Shown one piece after another: positions 41,945-49,673 of a stretch of 64,000 nucleotides of DNA; position 1 is the stretch's first letter; every line of letters starts with the position of its first letter. The position numbers were made by a program, and so were the translations under genes. The stretch is taken from contig NZ_MSYM01000005.1 in assembly GCF_001938565.1 (NCBI RefSeq), positions 1-64,000 on the forward strand, written 5' to 3'. The notes beneath the pieces were generated by a model that was given only the letters and a program-made list of their open reading frames with translations, did not search any database and had not been told where the DNA came from. The stretch is from Rhodoferax antarcticus ANT.BR (GTDB taxonomy: Bacteria > Pseudomonadota > Gammaproteobacteria > Burkholderiales > Burkholderiaceae_C).

Positions 41945-42889
41945 ATGCAACAACGCCCCTTCACCCAAGTTGACGTTTTCACCGACACCGCCTACCTTGG
42001 CAACCCGCTGGCCGTGGTGCTGGACGGCAGTGGGCTCGACGGCGACGCCATGCAGCACTTTGCCTGCTGGACAAATCTGTCAGAAACCACTTTTGTATTA
42101 CTCCCCAGCCCAGAAGCCGCAGCCAAAGGTGCCGACTACCAGGTGCGCATCTTCACGCCGGGTGGCGAGCTGCCGTTTGCCGGCCACCCCACGCTGGGCA
42201 GTTGCCACGCCTGGCTGCAAGCGGGCGGCGTGACCAAGTCGGCCACACACATCGTGCAAGAGTGCGTAAAAGGCCTCATCACCCTGCGCCGCGAGGGCAG
42301 CCGACTCGCCTTTGCCGCACCCCCGTTGCAGCGCAGCGCGCCCGACCCAGCGCTGGTCACCCAGGTGGCTAGCGCGCTGGGGCTGCAGGCGCAGCACATC
42401 GTTGCCAGCCAGTTGCTCGACAACGGGCCGGTATGGCTCGGCATGCTGATTGACAGTGCCGATGTCTTGCTGGCGCTGCAGCCGGACCACCAGCGTCTCA
42501 AAAGTTTGGGCTTAAAAGTGGGTCTAGCCCATATAGATAAAGCGCGAGTAGATACAAATTTGATAGCGCGCTCCAACCGCGAAGCACGTGCCTTTGGCAA
42601 ACGCAACGACAGCAGCGGTAGCAGCACTGGCCTGCAAAACGCAACCGAGCTCACTGTGCGCGCTTTCGCTGCAGTTAACGGCGTGAATGAAGATCCGGTC
42701 ACCGGCAGCCTGAACGCCAGCCTCGCGCAGTGGCTGATGGCCGACAACCTGGTGCCCAGGTGCTACGTCGCCACCCAAGGCACCTGCCTGGGCCGACATG
42801 GTCAGGTGTATATTGCACAAGACCCAGACGGCCAGGTCTGGGTGGGTGGCGACTCTGTCACCTGCGTGACTGGGGTTGTTCACCTGTAA
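41945..42889 (+). CDS. PhzF-family isomerase-like protein
   Basis: The 314-residue protein has the diaminopimelate-epimerase-like fold of PhzF. It begins RPFTQVDVFTDTAYLGNPLA, the acid/base Glu is in WTNLSETTFVLLP, and RIFTPGGELPFAGHPTLGSC and NEDPVTGSLNASLAQWLM are conserved. The reaction of most members is unknown. A dispersed repeat at residues about 186-206 (SLGLKVGLAHIDKARVDT) adds about 20 codons. It is followed by an extra segment NREARAFGKRNDSSGSSTGL, so this gene is longer than usual in that loop. No ribosome-binding site is seen. Confidence 0.9.
   Translation: MQQRPFTQVDVFTDTAYLGNPLAVVLDGSGLDGDAMQHFACWTNLSETTFVLLPSPEAAAKGADYQVRIFTPGGELPFAGHPTLGSCHAWLQAGGVTKSATHIVQECVKGLITLRREGSRLAFAAPPLQRSAPDPALVTQVASALGLQAQHIVASQLLDNGPVWLGMLIDSADVLLALQPDHQRLKSLGLKVGLAHIDKARVDTNLIARSNREARAFGKRNDSSGSSTGLQNATELTVRAFAAVNGVNEDPVTGSLNASLAQWLMADNLVPRCYVATQGTCLGRHGQVYIAQDPDGQVWVGGDSVTCVTGVVHL
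42500..42560 (+). repeat. Dispersed repeat, copy 12 (inside phzF-like gene)
   Basis: The copy reads GTGGGTCTAGCCCATATAGA, then AAAGCGCGAGTAGATACAAA and GATAGCGCG. It is in frame within the PhzF-like gene; the core is slightly degenerate. Confidence 0.7.
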
Positions 42890-42993
42890 ACCTGTACTGC
42901 TTGGTTGGCTTTATTTGATGCCTGTTAAACCCGGCTGAAGCGATGGCGCTATTCTTGATATCTCAATCGTTCAACAATGGGAGTCTGATAACT

Positions 42994-43317
42994 GTGGATT
43001 ACGAAGAAAGATTTTCCGACGCGGAGCTGGAAAAAATTATTGAAGAAGGCCTGATTTACATGTGCGCCTGTCCGGCACAGGTGGCAGAGGCGATTCGCAA
43101 AATCCGCGAACTGCACCGTTACCAGGCGGATTGCCTGAATGACCCCGAAAACGATTCCGAGGTCCACCGCACCATTGCCATGAGTGCAGCCCGCGTTCAT
43201 ACCGAAATGCAAGACTGCATGGAGAAGATTCTGATCCTGGAAAAATGGGACCGCACCACCCTGACCATGCCGCCCCACCTACGGGCGAGACAGGCCAAGT
43301 TTCTGCAGGATGATTGA
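42994..43317 (+). CDS. Conserved hypothetical protein with CxCP motif
   Basis: I favour the GTG at 42994 (VDYEERFSDAELEKIIEEGL), preceded by GGGAG; an ATG at 42943 would add 17 residues that look unlike protein. The 107-residue product has YMCACPAQVAEAIRKIRELH and ends PPHLRARQAKFLQDD. The Cys-x-Cys-Pro motif and helical pattern suggest a small metal or redox site, but I know of no function. It is acidic and soluble. A strong bidirectional terminator follows directly. Confidence 0.7.
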   Translation: MDYEERFSDAELEKIIEEGLIYMCACPAQVAEAIRKIRELHRYQADCLNDPENDSEVHRTIAMSAARVHTEMQDCMEKILILEKWDRTTLTMPPHLRARQAKFLQDD

Positions 43318-43327
43318 TTTCCCCAAT

Positions 43328-43354
43328 AAAAAAAGCACCCGAAGGTGCTTTTTT
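43328..43354. terminator. Bidirectional rho-independent terminator
   Basis: A-rich AAAAAAGCACC, loop CGAA, then GGTGCTTTTTT. It has a stem plus T-tract on both strands and separates the convergent hypothetical gene and phasin gene. Confidence 0.9.
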
Positions 43355-43389
43355 GAGCCCGCCCGACGGGCACGGGCTTTGCAGAAGGC

Positions 43390-43935
43390 TTAGGCCTTCT
43401 TGCTCACTGCGGCAGCAGCGCTCAGGGCTTGCTCGGTCACAGCAGTGACGTTGCTTTCAGCCATGGCCAGCGCTTTTTTGGCGGCGGTTTGAGCTGACTC
43501 GATGGCGCTTTGGCTGGAAGCCAGGGCGCTCTTGAGCACAGCCACAGCGGACTCGCTACCAGCGGGTGCATTTTTGACCATGGTGTCAATGACTTGGGTG
43601 AAAGCTTTTTGGCTTTCAGCGGCTTTGCCTTCCATTGCCTTGGTGAATTCGGCGCTGGTTTCAATAGCGATGCCATACACATGGCGGCCATAAGCTGCAG
43701 ACTTTTCAGCCATCGGGGTCACCAGGCCGGATTGCAGGGCCACCACTTGCTGCACGTCTTTGGCAGCCAGCATGGATTGTGTGAATTCAAAAGATTCGGT
43801 CATGATCGCCTTGGCAGCGGCCATGTTCAGCTCAACCATCTTTTCAAACCCGGCGAAGGATTTGTGGGACAGGCCCATGGCGGTGTCCAGGTTGGCTTTG
43901 GCAGAGGTGGTGAATTGTTCAACGGTGGTCATCAT
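43390..43935 (-). CDS. Phasin family protein
   Basis: A small protein that coats polyhydroxyalkanoate granules. I chose ATG 43935 (181 residues) because AAGGAA lies 6 bases upstream; nearby ATGs are possible. It is helical and Ala-rich: MTTVEQFTTSAKANLDTAM, then LSHKSFAGFEKMVELNMAAA, then FTQSMLAAKDVQQVVALQSG. The C-terminus ends in repeated Ala/Lys helices (SAAAAVSKKA). It is a single-gene unit with two palindromes upstream, the expected control by PhaR, which releases DNA when granules form. PHA synthase is not in this window. Confidence 0.92.
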   Translation of the reverse strand: MMTTVEQFTTSAKANLDTAMGLSHKSFAGFEKMVELNMAAAKAIMTESFEFTQSMLAAKDVQQVVALQSGLVTPMAEKSAAYGRHVYGIAIETSAEFTKAMEGKAAESQKAFTQVIDTMVKNAPAGSESAVAVLKSALASSQSAIESAQTAAKKALAMAESNVTAVTEQALSAAAAVSKKA

Positions 43936-43987
43936 GGTCATTTCCTTCGAGGTTAGTTTTGGGTTTGGCATCTGCTTCACTCATTTA

Positions 43988-44065
43988 TGTTGCAGTGCAG
44001 CATGAGCGAATTATAGGGAAGCAAATCTGCGATGCAAGCCTTTTTTGTTGCAGTGCAACAAAAAA
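43988..44065 (-). promoter_or_regulatory. Two TGTTGCA-G-TGCAACA palindromes upstream of phasin (PhaR-type operators)
   Basis: TGTTGCA-G-TGCAGCA (43988-44002, one mismatch) and TTTTTTGTTGCA-G-TGCAACAAAAAA (44041-44065, perfect 12-base arms) lie 53-130 bases before the phasin start, 51 bases apart centre to centre (about five helical turns). PhaR of PHA-producing bacteria is known to bind TGC/GCA-rich palindromes at phasin genes; the assignment here is by analogy. Confidence 0.6.
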
Positions 44066-44091
44066 ACTAGGCTGGCACCTCTAATTGAAAT

Positions 44092-44988
44092 TTACCGCCA
44101 AAGGATCAACCCGGTGCCGACCACTGTCAGCATCGCGCCCACCCACGCCCCCGGCGCCGGTGCGCGCTTGAGCTGGAACCACAGCAGCGGCAGCACCAGG
44201 ATCGGCGACACCGACGACAGGATGGCGACCATGCCCACATCACCTTTTTCCAACGCCAGCAGCACCAGCGTCATGCCCAGGCCCATAGCGACGAAGCCGT
44301 TGAGCGCGGTTTGCACCAGCACCCGCAGCGTGGGCGCATTTTGCGAGCGCGCCCGCTGAAAGCCCATCAACAACAGCGCTCCATGCGCGACGGTGGCCAC
44401 CGTGACCCGTACCGCAGACGCCATCACCGGATCCACCTGCAGCGCCATGACCGGCTTGGCAATCAGCGAGCCCAGCGCCTGACACAGCGCCGCCAGCAGC
44501 GCCAGCGCCACGCCGGCCCCCACATGGCCTTGGTCGAGCTCCCAGGCATGGGTTTCATTCTTGTGGCGACCCAGCATGATGGCCATCATCACGCCGGCCA
44601 GCGTCAGCACGGCTCCGGCAAAAGCCTGCAGGCTCATGCGCTCACTCAGCAGAATGAAGCCCAGCGCAGCGCTGAAGGCCGCGTGGGTGGCAAACAGCAC
44701 CCCGGCACGGCGCGGCCCCAGGCGGTTCATGGCGGCAAACAGCGCGGTGTCACCGATAAAGATACCGATCAGCCCGCTGGCAGCCATCACGCCCCAGTAG
44801 CTCAGCTCAAAGCCGCGCCAAGTGCCGCTGACCGCCACCACCGACCACAACATCACCGCCACCATGACCATGCGCCAGCGGGTGAAAGCAAAGGCCCCCA
44901 AATGGCGCGAAGGCATCACCGCCGTCACACTGCCCACCGCCCAGCAGGCGGCAGCACCCAGGGCAAACAGGTCATAAGGTGCCATCAT
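44092..44988 (-). CDS. DMT-superfamily (EamA) transporter
   Basis: The start is MMAPYDLFALGAAACWAVGS at 44988 (298 residues). Ten membrane segments fall in two EamA repeats, for example YWGVMAASGLIGIFIGDTAL and FVAMGLGMTLVLLALEKGDV, VGMVAILSSVSPILVLPLLW. A probable exporter of unknown small molecules. It is convergent with nothing on its 3' side except the phasin control region. A dispersed repeat separates it from the creatininase-like gene upstream. Confidence 0.88.
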   Translation of the reverse strand: MMAPYDLFALGAAACWAVGSVTAVMPSRHLGAFAFTRWRMVMVAVMLWSVVAVSGTWRGFELSYWGVMAASGLIGIFIGDTALFAAMNRLGPRRAGVLFATHAAFSAALGFILLSERMSLQAFAGAVLTLAGVMMAIMLGRHKNETHAWELDQGHVGAGVALALLAALCQALGSLIAKPVMALQVDPVMASAVRVTVATVAHGALLLMGFQRARSQNAPTLRVLVQTALNGFVAMGLGMTLVLLALEKGDVGMVAILSSVSPILVLPLLWFQLKRAPAPGAWVGAMLTVVGTGLILWR

Positions 44989-45009
44989 AGGTTTTAAAAA
45001 AAAGTGGTT

Positions 45010-45068
45010 AAATAGCGCTCTAGCCCTTATAGGCATTGCGCTGAAAGCTATTTATACTATAGCATTAC
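45010..45068 (+). repeat. Dispersed repeat, copy 13
   Basis: The copy reads ATAGCGCTCTAGCCCTTATA, then ATTGCGCTGAAAGCTATTTA and ACTATAGCATTACAG. It is one of the best full-length copies, in the gap between two minus-strand genes. Confidence 0.9.
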
Positions 45069-45107
45069 AGATCACGCGCGCCGGATCGGCCAGTGCTCTG
45101 GCAGCAC

Positions 45108-45971
45108 TCACGCAAGACGGCCAGCCTGACCCAGCGCGGGCTGCAGCAGCAAGGTGTCAGGCGGCAACCGGTCCACTTCAGCCAATAGCTGCGCCAGCGC
45201 GCGGCCAGCGGCATCAACCACCGCGCTGCCCTTTTCAGCGGTGGCCGCAGCCGCGTTGCCCACCGCCCCCGCCGGGTTGTAGTCTTGCATCTGCCAGCCC
45301 AGCTTGGCGCTTCTGCCGTTGCCCAAAATTGCAAACTGCTGCGCACGGGTCTGTGAGGTGGATGCGAAGTTTTGCGCCTGAGCCATCTCCACATGGGCCG
45401 GGTCCAGCGCCAGCATCATCGAGGTTTCGATATCGCCTGCGTGGATGCCAAAACGGTGCTCATCCGCGCTGAACAGTGCATTCACATCCTGACCACTGGC
45501 GTCATGCAGCGGCAGATTGAACCAGCTCACGCTGTACACCAGCATGTCCAGGCGCGCGCGCAGGTCACGCGCCACCAGGTCCATCACACTCACATTGCCG
45601 CCGTGGGCGTTGAAGATCAGCAGTTTGCGGATACCAGCGGCGGCGACCGATTCGGCGATGTCGGTCCACAGCCGCAAAATGGTTTCGGTTTTCAGCGTCA
45701 GCGTGCCGGGAAAATGGGTGTGCTCAGGGCTTAGGCCCACCGCCTGCGTGGGCAGGACGAGCACCTTCAGGTCAGAGGCCAAGTGCGGCAAGGCGGCTTT
45801 TACCATGCCGTCCAACAGCACCGTGTCGACGCTCAGCGGCAAATGCGGGCCATGCTGCTCGGTGGCGGCCACCGGCAGCACAGCAATAGTGCGCGCGGCC
45901 TCACCGCTGGCTAGCAGCACGGCAAAGTCACGGGTGCTGAGGTCGGCCCAGAAACGTGAAGAGGTGGTCAT
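45108..45971 (-). CDS. Creatininase-family amidohydrolase
   Basis: The 287-residue enzyme has the creatininase metal site: ATEQHGPHLPLSVDTVLLDG supplies Glu, His and Asp, and FNAHGGN and GDIETSMML supply the rest. Members include creatininase, MftE-type peptidases and FAPy deformylase-like enzymes; the substrate here is unknown. No cofactor-maturation genes lie beside it, so a peptidase role in a mycofactocin-like pathway is not supported. A repeat at 45010-45068 follows. Confidence 0.88.
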   Translation of the reverse strand: MTTSSRFWADLSTRDFAVLLASGEAARTIAVLPVAATEQHGPHLPLSVDTVLLDGMVKAALPHLASDLKVLVLPTQAVGLSPEHTHFPGTLTLKTETILRLWTDIAESVAAAGIRKLLIFNAHGGNVSVMDLVARDLRARLDMLVYSVSWFNLPLHDASGQDVNALFSADEHRFGIHAGDIETSMMLALDPAHVEMAQAQNFASTSQTRAQQFAILGNGRSAKLGWQMQDYNPAGAVGNAAAATAEKGSAVVDAAGRALAQLLAEVDRLPPDTLLLQPALGQAGRLA

Positions 45972-46013
45972 GGTGGTGCGGCGTCACTAATAAGAAGCGG
46001 CCAACTGACTGCG

Positions 46014-46361
46014 TCAGGCCTTTTTCATGAATTCGGCCTTGAGCATGAACGCGCCCTGGTCGATTTTGCAGTCCACCTCATGGTCGCCAGCGCCTTCGGG
46101 CAGATGGATGCCTTTGATTTTGATGCCTTTCTTCAGCACGATCGACGAGCCCTTGACCTTCAGGTCTTTGATCAGAATCACCGTGTCGCCACTGGCCAGC
46201 GGGTTGCCATTGGCATCGAGCACCGGGCTATCCGCCGCGTCGCCTTCGCCAGCGGCAGCCACCAGCGGCCACTCAAACCCGCAATCCGGGCAAACCAAGT
46301 TGTCGCCATCCGGGTAGGTGTTTTCAAGAGTGCATTGGGGGCAGGCGGGCAGGTTGGACAT
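46014..46361 (-). CDS. yjdM: Zinc-ribbon protein YjdM (PhnA-like)
   Basis: From ATG 46361 the protein has 115 residues. An N-terminal zinc ribbon, MSNLPACPQCTLENTYPDGD then VCPDCGFEW, is followed by the PhnA domain (SGDTVILIKDLKVKGSSIVL, GAGDHEVDCKIDQGAFMLKA). The older name PhnA (phosphonoacetate hydrolase) is not supported by this family's biology; its role is unclear. It is well conserved in length. The upstream AbiEii remnant is unrelated. Confidence 0.92.
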   Translation of the reverse strand: MSNLPACPQCTLENTYPDGDNLVCPDCGFEWPLVAAAGEGDAADSPVLDANGNPLASGDTVILIKDLKVKGSSIVLKKGIKIKGIHLPEGAGDHEVDCKIDQGAFMLKAEFMKKA

Positions 46362-46439
46362 GGTTGCGGTGCAAAAAAGTGCGGGGTTTGACCCAAGGGT
46401 TGCAAGTGTACGAGGGCTGGTTTGGGCCTCTGGCGTGGC

Positions 46440-47022
46440 ATGCGGTGAAAAGGTGGGCAATTTGACGCACGGCTTCACAGCTCCTGCGCAGCGCCCGCAA
46501 GCGCTGCCAGACAACTGCTTTGGGCTTGACCATGGCCAGGTCAATCACATCCCGTTTGAACACGCCGTCTGCCCCAGCGATCTGAATTGGCCAGCAGCTT
46601 GGAGGTGGGCTGTCCAGTTCGCTCAAAGTGGCCACGCCGCTAATTTCGTCTTCCGCCGTGGGCGTGGCGAGTTGGATGCGGCCTTCCAGAACAATTTCGA
46701 ACTTGATCGGCTTACCGTCCACCTGCAGTGTGGTGCGAATGCCATATAGGTCCGCACGCACTTCTTTGATTTGTTCCAGAGGCGCGGCTTGGTCATGAAC
46801 GATGCCTGCAATATCGCCGGGGTTGGTCAGCAACTGGCGCAAGCTGCGTTAGCTGGGCAGATCCGATACCAAAAAGTCGATATCAACCGACTCGCGGTAT
46901 TCACCGTAGCGCAACGCGATGGCCGTGCCACCGCCAAACAGACAGTGTTTGTCACGCAGCAACTGGGCGTCGAGTGCGTACAGTACCTGTGCAATGCGCT
47001 GGTGATGAGGGCGTTCAAACAC
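46440..47022 (-). pseudogene. AbiEii-type nucleotidyltransferase toxin, broken
   Basis: A GTG at 47022 starts VFERPHHQRIAQVLYALDAQ, followed by LFGGGTAIALRYGEYRES and VDIDFLV, the nucleotidyltransferase GG-TA-L and DxD motifs. A TAA at 46849-46851 interrupts the frame after SDLPS. The same frame then continues RSLRQLLTNPGDIAGIV and EVRADLYGIRTTL, and near 46610 it drifts before resuming FKRDVIDLAM in phase. So at least one nonsense change, and probably indels, have hit it. It directly follows the XRE gene at 47032-47505, its former antitoxin partner. Confidence 0.7.
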
Positions 47023-47031
47023 GGCGGCTTC

Positions 47032-47505
47032 TTATGTCAGTGCCAGGCGCAAGGCATCAACCAGTTTTTGTTCATGCGGCTGCAACGCCGCCACGTCAAT
47101 GTGGCGCCAGTTGCGCTCATACATGCTGAGCGCCTGCGTTGGGGTCAATTCATCCACCCCATTCACCTGCCAGGCCAGTTGCTTGAGCTGCGGGTAATCC
47201 GCCAGCCGTACCCTCGCCGGAATCCAGCCAATGTGGTCGGTGTCTGGCACAGTGGCGGCCTGATCAGCGGGCAGACTGACGCCGAAGTCCAGCCCTATGG
47301 CAGCCATCACGTTCAAATAGGCCGCCATGGTTACGGCTGGGGCACCTGTTTCAATGCGATGCAAGGTCACGCGAGACAAGCCCGACGCTTCTGCCACCAC
47401 AGTGGCGCTTAGCCCCAGTATCTTGCGGCGTGCGCGAATCTGCAGCCCCAGCGCGCCCAAGCGGGCGGCAGTGGTAGTGGAGATGGCAAAGGGTGGTGCT
47501 GGCAT
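47032..47505 (-). CDS. XRE-family regulator, partner of AbiEii remnant
   Basis: I chose ATG 47505 (157 residues); an ATG at 47526 is possible. A helix-turn-helix lies near the N-terminus: LGLQIRARRKILGLSATVVA then EASGLSRVTLHRIETGAP. The C-terminal half includes ELTPTQALSMYERNWRHIDV. It ends 10 bases before the AbiEii frame, so they formed a two-gene toxin-antitoxin-like operon. Nested palindromes at 47509-47554 just upstream suggest self-repression. With its toxin broken, it is an orphan regulator. Confidence 0.8.
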   Translation of the reverse strand: MPAPPFAISTTTAARLGALGLQIRARRKILGLSATVVAEASGLSRVTLHRIETGAPAVTMAAYLNVMAAIGLDFGVSLPADQAATVPDTDHIGWIPARVRLADYPQLKQLAWQVNGVDELTPTQALSMYERNWRHIDVAALQPHEQKLVDALRLALT

Positions 47506-47508
47506 AGT

Positions 47509-47554
47509 GTTTCTTATTCTATGCATTTTGTTCAAAATGTAAATAATGAGAAAC
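47509..47554 (-). promoter_or_regulatory. Nested palindromes in XRE promoter
   Basis: GTTTCTTATT (47509-47518) pairs with AATGAGAAAC (47545-47554) with one mismatch. Inside lies CATTTTG-TT-CAAAATG (47524-47539), perfect. They sit directly before the XRE start, so autoregulation is likely. Confidence 0.55.
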
Positions 47555-47702
47555 AAATATCGACTATTTATCCCGTCCCATCGATTGCATGGCGACGACA
47601 GACCTCGCCGCAAGTACCGGTTGAGCCTGGAACAACGCCGCGGATCTTGTCGTAAGATTTGATGCCAAAATGGTGATTTGATGTTATGCAAGGAAATAGA
47701 CC

Positions 47703-47942
47703 ATGCGCACCACCCTGTCCCTGGACGACGATGTTTTTGCGGTCGCTCGCCAGCGTGCCCAGCGCGAGCGCACTTCCTTGGGCGAGGCGGTGTCGCGCTA
47801 CGTGCGCGATGCCTTGCGCGCCAATGCCCAGGCGCCCGCGACCCCGGCTGTTTTGCGCAGCAAGTATTCGGTGCTGCCAGCGCGGGATGAAATCATCACC
47901 ACGGAACACGTTCGCCGCCTGATGGATCAGGAGGGGATTTGA
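47703..47942 (+). CDS. Ribbon-helix-helix antitoxin
   Basis: The 79-residue protein starts MRTTLSLDDDVFAVARQRAQ and continues RERTSLGEAVSRYVRDALRA, a ribbon-helix-helix DNA-binding fold. The C-terminal tail (LPARDEIITTEHVRRLMDQE) would bind the toxin. AAGGAAAT lies 7 bases upstream. It overlaps the PIN toxin start by TTGA. VapB-like antitoxins repress their own operon together with the toxin. Confidence 0.85.
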   Translation: MRTTLSLDDDVFAVARQRAQRERTSLGEAVSRYVRDALRANAQAPATPAVLRSKYSVLPARDEIITTEHVRRLMDQEGI

Positions 47943-48391
47943 GCGCCGCACCGCGCCGCGTGCGTTTGCTGCTGGACGTCAACGTCTGGATTGCGCTGCT
48001 CGACGATGCACACGTCCACAATGCCGAAGCACTGGCCCTCTTTCAAAAACCCGGTCTCAAAATTGCCACCTGCCCGCTGGTGGAAAACGGTGTGCTGCGC
48101 GTGCTGAACCTGCCCGGCTACAGCCAGCATGGCCCGGCAGGGTTTGAAGCCGTGCGCGCCAAGTTGGCCCTGGCCTGTGGGGATGTCGATCACGCTTTTT
48201 GGTCCGACGATGTCAGTCTGCGCACCGATGGCCTGGTGAACTGGAGCCGGGTGTTCGGGCACGGCCAGATCACCGACCTGTACCTGCTGACTCTGGCCGT
48301 AGCGCACCAAGGCGCACTAGCCACGTTTGATCACCGGATTGCCTTGAATGCCGTGGTTGGAGCCGAGAAGTCGCACTTACTTCTTTTGTGA
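47939..48391 (+). CDS. VapC-like PIN-domain toxin
   Basis: The start is TTG 47939, overlapping the antitoxin stop (150 residues). PIN nuclease residues are visible: Asp in RLLLDVNVWIALLDD, Glu in CPLVENGVLRVLNLP, Asp in GQITDLYLLTLAVAHQG and Asp in LATFDHRIAL. All four acidic ligands for magnesium appear present, so it should be an active RNase when unbound. A rare start codon fits low toxin expression. Confidence 0.87.
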   Translation: MSAAPRRVRLLLDVNVWIALLDDAHVHNAEALALFQKPGLKIATCPLVENGVLRVLNLPGYSQHGPAGFEAVRAKLALACGDVDHAFWSDDVSLRTDGLVNWSRVFGHGQITDLYLLTLAVAHQGALATFDHRIALNAVVGAEKSHLLLL

Positions 48392-48445
48392 CAACGTGCT
48401 TCACCTGGTGCTCGACCATGCCGCACAAGCGCGAAAATGCGCCAC

Positions 48446-49267
48446 ATGACCCAAGACCTTTTCCGCCAAGACGCTTATCTCACTGAATGCACCGCCACGG
48501 TGACCGCCATCACGGCGCAAGGCATCGTGCTGGACCGCACTGTGTTCTACCCGCTGGGCGGCGGGCAGGCGGGTGATACCGGAGTGCTGGTGCTGGCCGA
48601 TGGTTCAACAATAGCGATTACGGACACCCGCAAGGGCAAGGCCGAGGATGGCAGTTTTACAAAGGAAATATGCCACCAGCCCTTACCAGAATTGCTTGAG
48701 CAGCTATTGACTCAAGAGCAAGGCGCGACGCCTCCACTGCGCGTGGGCGACACTGTGACCGCCCGTATCGACTGGGCGCGGCGGCACCGCATGATGCGTT
48801 TTCACACCGCCAGCCACCTGCTGTGCCACATATTGCCCAAGCTGGTGAATGGCTGCTCGATCACCCCCGTCTACGCGCGCATCGACTTCAACATGACTGA
48901 GGCGCTGGACAAAGAGGCTTTGAGCGCCGCCATCGCCGAGTTGGTGGCAGCAGCGCATCCGGTCAGCGTCGGCACCCTCCTGGATGCCGAACTCGACGCG
49001 AACCCGGCGCTGGTGAAAAGCATGTCGGTGCAGCCGCCGCGCGGCAGCGGGCAGATTCGTACCATCCGCATCGGCACAGCAACCGCGCATGCCGCACCCA
49101 TTGACCAGGTATCGGCAGAGGTCGATAAGCCCGCCGTTCTGATCGACCTGCAACCCTGCGGCGGCACGCATGTGGCCAACACCGCTGAGATTGGCGCGGT
49201 CATCGTGACCAAGATCGAGAAAAAATCTGCCATGACCCGCCGGGTGGTGCTGGGTTTTGCGCCATGA
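48446..49267 (+). CDS. Alanyl-tRNA editing protein AlaX
   Basis: Hydrolyses mischarged Ser- or Gly-tRNA(Ala). I chose ATG 48446 (273 residues); ATG 48437 is also possible. It matches the editing domain of AlaRS: TVFYPLGGGQAGDTG, then the zinc motifs HTASHLLCHI and CGGTHVANTAEIG. A dispersed repeat is embedded at residues about 72-90 (CHQPLPELLEQLLTQEQG). The stop overlaps the DUF167 gene (ATGA). The free-standing form is complete and longer than AlaX-S. Confidence 0.9.
   Translation: MTQDLFRQDAYLTECTATVTAITAQGIVLDRTVFYPLGGGQAGDTGVLVLADGSTIAITDTRKGKAEDGSFTKEICHQPLPELLEQLLTQEQGATPPLRVGDTVTARIDWARRHRMMRFHTASHLLCHILPKLVNGCSITPVYARIDFNMTEALDKEALSAAIAELVAAAHPVSVGTLLDAELDANPALVKSMSVQPPRGSGQIRTIRIGTATAHAAPIDQVSAEVDKPAVLIDLQPCGGTHVANTAEIGAVIVTKIEKKSAMTRRVVLGFAP
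48664..48718 (+). repeat. Dispersed repeat, copy 14 (inside alaX)
   Basis: The copy reads ATGCCACCAGCCCTTACCAG, then ATTGCTTGAGCAGCTATTGA. The core is degenerate but has the right spacing and lies in frame. Confidence 0.6.
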
Positions 49268-49608
49268 GCCGTGGGCAGGTCCACAACATCACTGGCGACA
49301 GTTTTTTTGCCTGGGATGGCGCGGTATTGGTGGTCAACATCCTGGGCAAACCCAGCGCCGCAAAAGATGCCATCGGCAAGCCCCACGGCACGCAACTGAA
49401 GATCAGCGTCACCGCCAAGCCCTTGAACGGCAAGGCCACCGACCACATGGTGCGTTTTCTGGCACCGCTGTTTGGGGTGAGCGTGAGCGCCATTGAGGTG
49501 GTGTTTGGCAGGGAAAACGTCAACAAACAAGTGCGTATCACCGCCCCCACCAAGCTGCCTGCAGTCTTCACTGAGCAGGGTGAAACCGCGCCGCCTGAAA
49601 CCTGCTGA
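49264..49608 (+). CDS. DUF167 (YggU-like) protein
   Basis: A 114-residue protein. The DUF167 core reads VVNILGKPSAAKDAIGKPHG, LKISVTAKPLNGKATDHMVR, then FLAPLFGVSVSAIEVVFGRE and KQVRITAP. The fold is known from E. coli YggU but the function is not. It overlaps the AlaX stop by 4 bases. The Lys-rich strand pattern is normal for the family. Confidence 0.88.
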   Translation: MSRGQVHNITGDSFFAWDGAVLVVNILGKPSAAKDAIGKPHGTQLKISVTAKPLNGKATDHMVRFLAPLFGVSVSAIEVVFGRENVNKQVRITAPTKLPAVFTEQGETAPPETC

Positions 49609-49673
49609 CTCGCAAAGGCAGAGGAAAACAGCCACCTCTTGGAGGGCGAAAACCGCCCGTGTGACAATCCATC

